Positions 1-5,970 of a stretch of DNA of 5,970 nt are shown piece after piece; within the stretch, counting starts at the first letter, position 1; every line of letters begins with the position of its first letter. Origin of the DNA: an uncultured Rhodoferax sp. (lineage in GTDB: Bacteria; Pseudomonadota; Gammaproteobacteria; Burkholderiales; Burkholderiaceae_C). Both the position numbers and the translations under genes were made by a program. Below the pieces are notes generated by a model, which saw only the letters and a list, made by a program, of their open reading frames with translations, was not told the origin of the DNA and ran no database searches. The stretch lies in contig CAKZJN010000423.1 of assembly GCA_936943465.1 (NCBI GenBank), positions 1 through 5,970 on the forward strand, given 5' to 3'.

Positions 1-1164
1 CAAGGCCCAGGGGTCGGCCAGCACCACCGCAGCGCAGGCCAGCATCCAGGTCTGGGGCCAGGGCCAGCGGGCACCTGCAGCGCGCAGCAGCGCCACGGTC
101 GCCAGCATGAAACAGGTGCGCTGGGCCGGCAGCCCCCAGCCCGAAAACAGCGAGTACAGCAGCGCCAGCGCCACGCCGCCCCACAGCGCCGCTGTGGGTG
201 CGGCAAGCGCCAGGCTCAGCCGACTGGAGCGGCGCCATAACCGGCCCACGAGCCAGGCTGCGCCCCAGGCAAACATGGTGATATGCAGCCCCGAAATGCT
301 GACCAGATGCGCCACACCGGTGGCCCGGAACACATCCCAGTCGACACGGTCAATGGCTGCTTGGTCGCCCACCACCAGCCCCGCAATCAGCCCGGCAAAC
401 TGACGCTGCTCGACGTGGCTGGCAATGCGCTCGCGCACCACCTGGCGCAGCCATGAGACGGGGTGCCTCCATGTTTGGCCGAGGCGCTGCGGCACAGGGT
501 CGGCGGCACCGGCCCGCACCGAGGCGCTGGCCTGCACGCCGCGCTCCCACATCCACAACTCAAAGTCAAAACCATGCGGATTGCGGTTGCCATGCGGTGC
601 CTTGAGTCGCAGCAGCATGCGCCAGCGCTCGCCGGCGCGCACATCGAGCGGCTGGCGTTGCAGCGACAGCACCTCGCCGGCCATGGAATAGGCACCGCCG
701 TACCAGCCCACGTCCACCTTCGGCGGCAGGGCGACGGGCTGGCCGTCTAGCATGGCGGACTCAACGTCCAAGGTGAAGCGCAGCCCGATTTCGTTGCGAT
801 GGGGCAAGCCGGTGACCACGCCCGTCAGCAGCACATCGCGCCCTTCCAGAGCCGCCGGCAACGCGGTGGACTCAAATGCCAGACCGCGCAACCCGGTGCT
901 GCCAAACCCCAGCAAGGCAGCCAGCAAGCACCAAAGCAGACGGCGCGGCCATCCGCCCAACGGCAGTCTGTGCTTCAACAGCAGCCAGCCCGCGCCCAGC
1001 AAACCGGGCAGCAGCAGCGCAACGTAGTCCGCCACCGGCCACAAAGCCCCTTGTTGCAACTGCAGCGCTACGCCCAGCACCCAGCCCAAAAGCGCGGCAA
1101 ACGGACCGATTCGGGTGTCCGACGGCTCGTAGGATGAAGAAAGCGCGTCGGGCATGGCCTGCAT
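1..1164 (-). CDS. comEC: ComEC/Rec2 family DNA-uptake channel protein, N-terminal half (runs off the left edge)
   Basis: ComEC is the inner-membrane channel that carries single-stranded DNA into the cytoplasm during natural transformation. The 388 codons here start MQAMPDAL and stay open to base 1, ending in ADPWAL, a stretch that in the family precedes the LSPGFWLSF-type motif; the full protein is usually about 750-850 residues. Hydrophobic segments lie near residues 19-37, 44-63 and 76-95, followed by a soluble DUF4131-type region to about residue 210. The Competence domain then begins: a segment like FAGLIAGLVVGDQAAIDR, the hallmark SISGLHI at 289-295, and GLPAQRT at 344-350. Two in-frame starts exist, at 1164 and 1155. 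An AGGGG at 1173-1169 lies 4 bases before the first and 13 before the second, so 1164 is slightly favoured. The gene is transcribed divergently from its neighbour. No frameshift is seen. Family assignment is secure; the exact start is less so. Confidence 0.95.
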   Translation of the reverse strand, partial: MQAMPDALSSSYEPSDTRIGPFAALLGWVLGVALQLQQGALWPVADYVALLLPGLLGAGWLLLKHRLPLGGWPRRLLWCLLAALLGFGSTGLRGLAFESTALPAALEGRDVLLTGVVTGLPHRNEIGLRFTLDVESAMLDGQPVALPPKVDVGWYGGAYSMAGEVLSLQRQPLDVRAGERWRMLLRLKAPHGNRNPHGFDFELWMWERGVQASASVRAGAADPVPQRLGQTWRHPVSWLRQVVRERIASHVEQRQFAGLIAGLVVGDQAAIDRVDWDVFRATGVAHLVSISGLHITMFAWGAAWLVGRLWRRSSRLSLALAAPTAALWGGVALALLYSLFSGWGLPAQRTCFMLATVALLRAAGARWPWPQTWMLACAAVVLADPWAL

Positions 1165-1261
1165 GCTACCCCTGTCATGGAAGATGGCCCATCTCTTGCT
1201 AATATCCTTGGGAACTGCTTCGCCGTTTAAGGCGACCGCATTTATCTACCGAGATCCGTTC
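1165..1261. promoter_or_regulatory. Divergent intergenic spacer between comEC and the DUF2126 gene
   Basis: This 97-base gap must hold the promoters of both divergent genes unless they lie inside the coding regions. It is more AT-rich than its surroundings. The best -10-like hexamer on the plus strand is TAATAT at 1200-1205, but no good -35 lies at a normal distance upstream (TGTCAT at 1173-1178 is poor and 21 bases away). On the minus strand TATTAG at 1204-1199 is a fair -10 match, also without a clear -35. A weak ribosome-binding sequence GAGA at 1251-1254 precedes the plus-strand ATG at 1262 by 7 bases. No strong operator palindrome is visible. Promoter positions are guesses; the spacer itself is certain. 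Confidence 0.35.
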
Positions 1262-4200
1262 ATGTCTATCCACGCAGCGCTCAACCACGTTACCCATTAC
1301 TCCTACGACCGCCTCGTGAACCTGGGCCCGCAGGTCATTCGCCTGCGCCCGGCCCCGCATTGCCGCAGCAAGGTCATTTCGTACTCCCTCAAGGTCGAGC
1401 CCGAACTGAACTTCATGAATTGGCAGCAAGACCCGTTTGCCAATTACCAGGCGCGCCTGGTGTTCCCCGAAAAAACCAAGGAATTCAAGGTCACCGTCGA
1501 TCTGGTGGTCGACATGTCGGTCTACAACCCGTTCGACTTCTTCCTGGAACCCGAGGCCGAAGAGTTCCCTTTCACCTACGAAGCCAACCTCAAACAGGAG
1601 CTGGCCCCCTACCTGATGGCTGACCCGGTCACGCCGCTGGTGGCCGCCTACCTGAAAAAGCTGGACTACACCAAGCGCCGCAGCGTCATGTTCCTGGTGG
1701 ATATGAACACCATGGTGCACAACGATGTGAACTACACCATCCGTATGGAGCCCGGCGTGCAAACGCCCGAGGAAACCCTGACCAAGGCCAGCGGTTCCTG
1801 CCGCGACTCGGCCTGGCTGATGGTGCAACTGCTGCGCAACTGCGGGCTGGCCGCACGCTTTGTGTCGGGCTACCTGATTCAGCTCAAGCCCGACGTGAAG
1901 GCGCTGGACGGCCCCAGCGGCACCGAAGTCGACTTCACCGACCTGCACGCCTGGTGCGAGGTTTACCTGCCCGGCGCCGGCTGGGTCGGTCTGGATGCCA
2001 CGTCTGGCTTGCTGGCCGGCGAAGGGCACATTCCGCTGGCCTGCACCCCGCAGCCGTCCGGCGCGGCACCAATTGAAGGCGGCGTGGACAAGTGCGAGGT
2101 GGAGTTCAGCCACCACATGGAAGTGACCCGCCTGTACGAGTCGCCCCGCGTTACCAAGCCCTACACCCCCGAGCAATGGGACGCCGTGATGCGCTTGGGC
2201 GAACAGGTGGATGCCGAGTTGATTGCCGGCGATGTGCGCCTGACCATGGGCGGCGAGCCGACCTTTGTGGCCGTGGACGACCGCGAAGCTGCCGAATGGA
2301 ACACCGACGCCCTGGGCCCGACCAAGCGCGGCTTTGCCACCGCACTGGTGCACAAGCTGCGCGACGAGTACGGCCAGGGCGGCTTTTTGCACTTCGGCCA
2401 GGGCAAGTGGTACCCGGGCGAGCAGTTGCCGCGCTGGGCTCTCAATATCTACTGGCGCGCCGACAAGCAGCCGGTCTGGAAGAACCCGGCGCTGTTTACC
2501 GATGAACGCAGCCCCACCCACTACAACAGCGATGAAGCCGGCCGCTTTATCCGCACGCTGGCCGCCCGCCTCGGTCTGACCGACAAGTTTGTGCAGCCGG
2601 CCTATGAAGACACCTGGTATTACCTGTGGCGCGAGCGCCGCCTGCCGGTGAATGTGGATCCCTTCAATAGCAAGCTCGACGACGAGATGGAACGCTCGCG
2701 TCTGCGCCGCGTGTTCGAGCAAAAGCTCGACACCGTGGTCGGCTTTGTGCTGCCGCTCAAGTCGAGCACCGGCCCGCGCCTGACCGGCCCCGAGTGGGTG
2801 ACCGGCCCCTGGTTCTTCCGCGATGAACGCATGTACCTGATGCCCGGTGACTCGCCCATGGGCCTGCGCCTGCCACTGGACAGCCTGCCCTGGGTCAGCG
2901 AGGGCGACTACCCCTACATGATTGAGCGCGATCCCACTGCGCCGCGCGACGCCCTGCCCGCCCACGCCACCTTTGCTGCGCGCTATGCGCCCGGTGCCAC
3001 GGGCGCTGGCTTTGGCACTGCTGGTACAGGCTCGGGTGCGGGAACAGGCGCCGGCCTTGCCGGTGGCAAGGTTGGAGCCGGCGCTGGCAACGGCAGCCCG
3101 GCCGGCACCACACCGTATCTGGCCGGCACCGGCGCACAAAGCGAAGCCGCCCGCAAGCTGCAAAGCCGCGTCGGCCCCGCCAGCGCCAATGCCAAGGTGG
3201 CAGCCAACGCCCAAAGCGCTACCCAGGCTGAACCGGCCGACTTTGCCCGCGTGCCGAGCCGCCAGGAATCGGCCCACTGGATCACCCGCACCGCGTTGTG
3301 CGTGGAAGTGCGCGACCCGCGCCGCGCCAACGGCCCCAAGGCCGAAGCCATTGGTGAAAAGTCCGGCGTGATGTATGTGTTCATGCCGCCGCTGGAACTG
3401 CTGGAAGACTACCTCGACCTGCTGGCCGCGATTGAAGCCACCGCCACCGAGCTGAAGGTGCAAGTGGTGCTGGAAGGCTACCCGCCCCCACGCGACCCGC
3501 GCCTGAAACTCTTGCAAGTCACACCTGACCCCGGCGTGATCGAGGTGAACATTCACCCCGTGAACAACTGGAAAGAACTGGTCTACAACACCGAGTTTTT
3601 GTACAACGCGGCGTTTGAGTCGCGCCTGTCGGCCGAGAAGTTCATGACCGACGGCCGCCACACCGGCACCGGCGGCGGTAACCACTTTGTGATGGGTGGC
3701 GCCACGCCCGCAGACAGCCCCTTCCTGCGCAAACCGGAGTTGCTGGCCAGCCTGCTGCTGTTCTGGCACAACCACCCGTCTTTGAGCTATCTGTTTAGCG
3801 GGATGTTTGTCGGCCCGACCAGCCAGGCCCCGCGCGTGGACGAGGCCCGCAACGACCAGTTGTACGAGTTGGAAATTGCCATCGAGCAGATCTACAAAAA
3901 CCGCGAGCTGTTTGGCCAGACCATGCCGCCGTGGCTGGTGGACCGCACGCTGCGCAACATTCTGATCGACGTCACCGGCAACACGCACCGCAGCGAGTTC
4001 TCCATCGACAAGATGTACTCGCCCGACTCCTCCACGGGCCGCCTGGGTCTGCTGGAACTGCGCGCCTTTGAGATGCCACCGCACCCGCACATGAGCAGTG
4101 CGCAGCAATTGCTGCTGCGCGCGCTGGTGAGCTGGTTCTGGAAGGCTCCTTACAAGGCGCCGGTTACCCGCTGGGGCACCGAGCTGCACGACCGCTTCAT

Positions 4201-4858
4201 GCTGCCGACGTTTATCCAGATGGATTTCAACGACGTGATTGCCGAACTGAACCAGGCCGGCTATGCGTTTGACACGAGCTGGTTTGCGCCGCACCTGGAA
4301 TTCCGCTTCCCGCTGGTGGGCGAGGTCAAGGCCATGGGCATTGAGCTGACCCTGCGCAACGCGCTGGAACCCTGGCATGTGATGGGCGAAGAAAGCGGTG
4401 CCGGCGGTACCGCCCGCTATGTGGATTCCAGCCTGGAGCGCATGGAAGTGCGGGTCAGCGGCCTCAACGAAAGCCGCTACGTCATCACCTGCAATGGCAA
4501 GGCCTTGCCCATGCAAAGCACCGGAACCGTGGGCGAGTTTGTGGCCGGCGTACGCTACAAGGCGTGGAACCCGCCGAGCAGCCTGCACCCCAGCATCGGC
4601 CTGCACGCACCGCTCACGTTTGACATTGTGGACACCTGGATGAAACGCTCGGTCGGCGGCTGCCAGTACCACGTCACCCACCCGGGTGGCCTGGCCTACG
4701 AAAGCTTCCCGGTCAACGCGTTCGAGGCCGAAAGCCGCCGCCTGTCGCGCTTCTACGCCATGGGCCACACCCCCGGCACCATGGTCATCCCGCCCGCCAC
4801 CATCAACGTGCCGGCCAGCAAGGAGTTTCCGTTTACGAAGGACTTGCGGCGGGGTTAA
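1262..4858 (+). CDS. Transglutaminase-like / DUF2126 putative amidoligase fusion protein (COG4196 type)
   Basis: This 1198-residue protein has no signal peptide or membrane segment, so it is probably cytoplasmic. Residues 1 to about 100 match the bacterial transglutaminase-like N-terminal domain (HVTHYSYDRLVNLGPQVIRLRP). A transglutaminase core follows, with Cys180 in GSCRDSAW, His229 in DLHAWCEVYLP and Asp245 in GLDATSG, a complete catalytic triad. From about residue 325 to the C-terminus lies DUF2126, which Pfam calls a putative amidoligase: MGGEPTFV (329-336), VIEVNIHP (759-766), HTGTGGGNH (800-808), GPTSQAPRVDEAR (851-863), DVTGNTHRSEF (903-913) and LLELRAFEMPPH (Glu932). The conserved acidic and His residues fit a glutamine-synthetase/GCS2-like ATP-dependent carboxylate-amine ligase. 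The function is predicted only: amide-bond formation plus cleavage or transfer on an unknown peptide. Residues about 576-660 are a low-complexity insert. The start at 1262 is preferred because the family begins there; an in-frame ATG at 1154 would overlap comEC. Usual partners (ATP-grasp, alpha-E) are not immediately downstream. Confidence 0.93.
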   Translation: MSIHAALNHVTHYSYDRLVNLGPQVIRLRPAPHCRSKVISYSLKVEPELNFMNWQQDPFANYQARLVFPEKTKEFKVTVDLVVDMSVYNPFDFFLEPEAEEFPFTYEANLKQELAPYLMADPVTPLVAAYLKKLDYTKRRSVMFLVDMNTMVHNDVNYTIRMEPGVQTPEETLTKASGSCRDSAWLMVQLLRNCGLAARFVSGYLIQLKPDVKALDGPSGTEVDFTDLHAWCEVYLPGAGWVGLDATSGLLAGEGHIPLACTPQPSGAAPIEGGVDKCEVEFSHHMEVTRLYESPRVTKPYTPEQWDAVMRLGEQVDAELIAGDVRLTMGGEPTFVAVDDREAAEWNTDALGPTKRGFATALVHKLRDEYGQGGFLHFGQGKWYPGEQLPRWALNIYWRADKQPVWKNPALFTDERSPTHYNSDEAGRFIRTLAARLGLTDKFVQPAYEDTWYYLWRERRLPVNVDPFNSKLDDEMERSRLRRVFEQKLDTVVGFVLPLKSSTGPRLTGPEWVTGPWFFRDERMYLMPGDSPMGLRLPLDSLPWVSEGDYPYMIERDPTAPRDALPAHATFAARYAPGATGAGFGTAGTGSGAGTGAGLAGGKVGAGAGNGSPAGTTPYLAGTGAQSEAARKLQSRVGPASANAKVAANAQSATQAEPADFARVPSRQESAHWITRTALCVEVRDPRRANGPKAEAIGEKSGVMYVFMPPLELLEDYLDLLAAIEATATELKVQVVLEGYPPPRDPRLKLLQVTPDPGVIEVNIHPVNNWKELVYNTEFLYNAAFESRLSAEKFMTDGRHTGTGGGNHFVMGGATPADSPFLRKPELLASLLLFWHNHPSLSYLFSGMFVGPTSQAPRVDEARNDQLYELEIAIEQIYKNRELFGQTMPPWLVDRTLRNILIDVTGNTHRSEFSIDKMYSPDSSTGRLGLLELRAFEMPPHPHMSSAQQLLLRALVSWFWKAPYKAPVTRWGTELHDRFMLPTFIQMDFNDVIAELNQAGYAFDTSWFAPHLEFRFPLVGEVKAMGIELTLRNALEPWHVMGEESGAGGTARYVDSSLERMEVRVSGLNESRYVITCNGKALPMQSTGTVGEFVAGVRYKAWNPPSSLHPSIGLHAPLTFDIVDTWMKRSVGGCQYHVTHPGGLAYESFPVNAFEAESRRLSRFYAMGHTPGTMVIPPATINVPASKEFPFTKDLRRG
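2987..3241 (+). other. Gly/Ala-rich low-complexity insert inside the DUF2126 domain
   Basis: This stretch encodes residues 576-660 of the transglutaminase/amidoligase protein. The first half is almost wholly Gly, Ala, Thr and Ser, with irregular GTG, GAG and AGTG-type units. The second half is rich in Ala, Gln, Ser and Lys (for example SANAKVAANAQSATQA). It separates the conserved block ending near LPAHATFAARYAP from the block beginning SRQESAHWITRTALCVEVRDPR. In the family this point is a variable, often Pro-rich linker, so the insert should be a flexible surface loop. The reading frame is kept across it and strong coding on both sides argues against a frameshift. The repeats are imperfect at DNA level, so this is compositional bias rather than a clean tandem array. 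Confidence 0.75.
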
Positions 4859-4886
4859 GGCAGGCCTCGCTTGCGAAAACTGCCTT
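4857..4886 (+). terminator. Weak hairpin just after the DUF2126 stop codon, possible terminator
   Basis: AAGGCAG at 4857-4863, overlapping the TAA stop, is repeated inverted as CTGCCTT at 4880-4886, giving a 7-base stem with a 16-base loop. Only a short T run (4885-4887) follows, so it is a poor match to an intrinsic terminator. A second imperfect hairpin, GCAGCCG (4908-4914) with CGACTGC (4922-4928) and one mismatch, lies further on and also lacks a T tract. Transcription may end here weakly, by Rho, or read on towards the iron gene. Confidence 0.25.
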
Positions 4887-4954
4887 TAGCGAACACACCA
4901 AGGAAGCGCAGCCGCTCGGACCGACTGCAGTAGGTGATTGAGAATTGCTTGACC

Positions 4955-4987
4955 TATCGCAAATGAGAATCGATCTCATTTGCGATA
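4955..4987. promoter_or_regulatory. Long perfect inverted repeat, probable Fur operator for the iron-binding protein gene
   Basis: The left arm TATCGCAAATGAGA (4955-4968) and right arm TCTCATTTGCGATA (4974-4987) are perfect reverse complements, 14 bases each, around the 5-base centre ATCGA. The core AATGAGAAT...TCTCATT resembles Fur boxes, which are built from inverted GATAAT-like units with A/T-rich flanks. The site ends 27 bases before the start codon of a ferric-iron-binding protein, exactly the kind of gene Fur represses when iron is plentiful. A -10-like TATGAT at 4986-4991 overlaps the right end, so a bound repressor would block RNA polymerase; no convincing -35 sits 16-18 bases before it (TTGACC at 4949-4954 is too far). 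The palindrome is seen directly; Fur binding is inference. A different repressor, or an RNA hairpin, is the alternative. Confidence 0.7.
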
Positions 4988-5014
4988 TGATCACTGCATT
5001 CTTTCTATCTTCCT

Positions 5015-5970
5015 ATGACCGCAATGGCTACTTCCCGTTTGGTTCAACTTCTTAAAACCTCTGTTCTTATCGCCGCCACGCTGGCCTGCCTGCCCGCGGC
5101 ATCCCAGAACAACCAGGTGACGGTGTATTCCGCACGCAACGAGCAGTTGCTCAAGCCTTTGCTGGATCAGTTCACCCGCCAGACCGGAACTGCCGTGCAA
5201 TTGCTGACCGCCAGCGAAGCGGCCTTGTTGGCCCGCTTGGGCGCCGAAGGTGCCAGCACCCCGGCCGATGTGCTGATTACCGTGGACGCCGGTAACCTGT
5301 GGCAGGCCACGCAGCAGAACTTGTTGCAGCCGCTGCAGTCCCCTGCCCTGGAAAAGGCCATTCCAGCCCACCTGCGCGACCCCGGCAACCAGTGGTTTGG
5401 GCTTTCGGTGCGGGCGCGCACCATTGTGTACAGCAAGTCGCGCATCAAACCGTCGGATCTGTCCACCTACGAAGACCTGGCCGATCCCAAATGGCGCGGA
5501 AAACTGTGCCTGCGCACCAGCAAAAAGGTCTACAACCAGTCGCTGGTTGCGATGCTGATGCAGGAATACGGCGAAGCCCGCACCGAGACCATGGTGCGTG
5601 GCTGGGTCGCCAACCTGGCCACCGAGGTGTTCCCCGATGACACCGCATTGCTGAAGGCAATTGCGGCCGGCCAATGCCAGGTGGGTATGACCAATACGTA
5701 CTACTTGGGTCGCCTGCTGGATACGGACGCCAATTTTCCGGTGGGCCTGTTCTGGGCAAACCAGGCCGGCAGCGGTGTGCATGTCAACATATCCGGCGCC
5801 GGCATCACCCGCCATGCCAAGAACCGTGCCGGTGCGCAGCAGCTCATCGAATTTTTGGCATCCGATGTGGCCCAGAAGATCTACACCGATAAAGACCTGG
5901 AATACCCCGCCAACCCCAAGGTGGAAGCCGACTCGGTAATCAAGGCCTGGGGGCCGTTCAAGCCGAATGC
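5015..5970 (+). CDS. fbpA: Ferric iron ABC transporter periplasmic substrate-binding protein, FbpA/FutA/IdiA type (C-terminus beyond the right edge)
   Basis: This protein binds Fe(3+) in the periplasm and delivers it to an ABC permease and ATPase, which would be expected downstream, outside the window. The 318 codons present are nearly the whole protein, since relatives have about 335-345 residues. A Sec signal peptide is clear: SRLVQLLK, then hydrophobic TSVLIAATLACLPAAS, with likely cleavage after Ser30. The mature part starts with QVTVYSARNEQLLKPLLDQFTRQTG, the typical first strand and helix, with Tyr38 near the site. WRGKLCLRTSKKVYNQSLVAMLM and VGMTNTYYLGRL follow; Tyr229-Tyr230 match the paired iron-ligand tyrosines of the family. 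A second ATG at 5024 is in frame, and a TGA at 4988-4990 limits the start to this region. Neither ATG has a recognisable Shine-Dalgarno sequence; the leader 4999-5014 is pyrimidine-rich. The upstream Fur-like palindrome supports an iron role. The symbol denotes the family, not a proven orthologue. Confidence 0.92.
   Translation, partial: MTAMATSRLVQLLKTSVLIAATLACLPAASQNNQVTVYSARNEQLLKPLLDQFTRQTGTAVQLLTASEAALLARLGAEGASTPADVLITVDAGNLWQATQQNLLQPLQSPALEKAIPAHLRDPGNQWFGLSVRARTIVYSKSRIKPSDLSTYEDLADPKWRGKLCLRTSKKVYNQSLVAMLMQEYGEARTETMVRGWVANLATEVFPDDTALLKAIAAGQCQVGMTNTYYLGRLLDTDANFPVGLFWANQAGSGVHVNISGAGITRHAKNRAGAQQLIEFLASDVAQKIYTDKDLEYPANPKVEADSVIKAWGPFKPN

Noticed and set aside
107..1202. Several 90-110 codon open frames on the plus strand and other minus-strand frames in the first 1.2 kb
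   Set aside because: They overlap comEC, whose hallmark motifs SISGLHI and GLPAQRT prove the minus-strand frame running from 1164 to the left edge; the others have GC-driven composition and no motifs.
1154..1261. An in-frame upstream ATG that would add 36 residues to the DUF2126 protein
   Set aside because: The extension would overlap the start of divergent comEC, has no similarity to the family N-terminus, and the family typically begins at MSIHAALNHVTHYSYD.
1199..4768. A 1189-codon open frame on the minus strand, antisense to almost the whole DUF2126 gene
   Set aside because: Its codons are in exact register with the sense codons, so its stops would need sense TTA, CTA or TCA, which this GC-rich gene avoids. 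The translation is a low-information mix of Ala, Gly, His, Gln and Val with no recognisable domain, while the plus strand carries clear family motifs.
4949..4954. TTGACC as the -35 element of the iron gene promoter
   Set aside because: The hexamer matches well, but no acceptable -10 lies 16-18 bases downstream; the TATGAT at 4986-4991 is 31 bases away.
5015..5104. Possible lipoprotein signal (TLAC) in the iron-binding protein leader
   Set aside because: The residues before Cys25 do not fit the usual lipobox (Leu at -3), and a normal signal peptidase I site follows at about Ser30.
4991..5815. A 274-codon open frame on the minus strand opposite the iron-binding protein gene
   Set aside because: It has the same register effect as the antisense frame over the DUF2126 gene and shows no family resemblance; the plus strand has a signal peptide and iron-ligand tyrosines.

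Overview
The window looks like chromosomal DNA of a betaproteobacterium, most likely Burkholderiales and perhaps Comamonadaceae. This rests on high GC with strong G/C preference at third codon positions, and on protein sequences that resemble that group. The assignment is inference from composition and remembered family sequences, not from a search.

Layout: (1) Bases 1-1164, minus strand, hold the N-terminal half of comEC, the DNA-uptake channel protein; the gene runs off the left edge. (2) A 97-base divergent spacer (1165-1261) separates comEC from the next gene. (3) Bases 1262-4858, plus strand, encode one 1198-residue cytoplasmic protein that joins a transglutaminase-like module (complete Cys-His-Asp triad) to a DUF2126 putative amidoligase module. 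A Gly/Ala-rich linker is inserted inside the second module. (4) A 156-base spacer (4859-5014) holds a weak hairpin just after the stop codon and, further on, a striking inverted repeat with 14-base perfect arms whose centre resembles a Fur box. (5) From base 5015 to the right edge, plus strand, runs a periplasmic ferric-iron-binding protein of the FbpA/FutA/IdiA type, missing only its last residues.

The three genes do not form one pathway. ComEC acts in natural transformation. The transglutaminase/amidoligase protein belongs to a widespread but poorly characterised family predicted to make and cleave amide bonds on peptides or proteins. The iron-binding protein would feed an ABC permease and ATPase, probably encoded beyond the right edge, and the inverted repeat suggests iron-dependent control by Fur. 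The most noteworthy items are the bifunctional amidoligase/transglutaminase protein with its low-complexity insert, and the long operator-like palindrome upstream of the iron gene. I see no mobile elements, CRISPR arrays, tRNA or rRNA genes.
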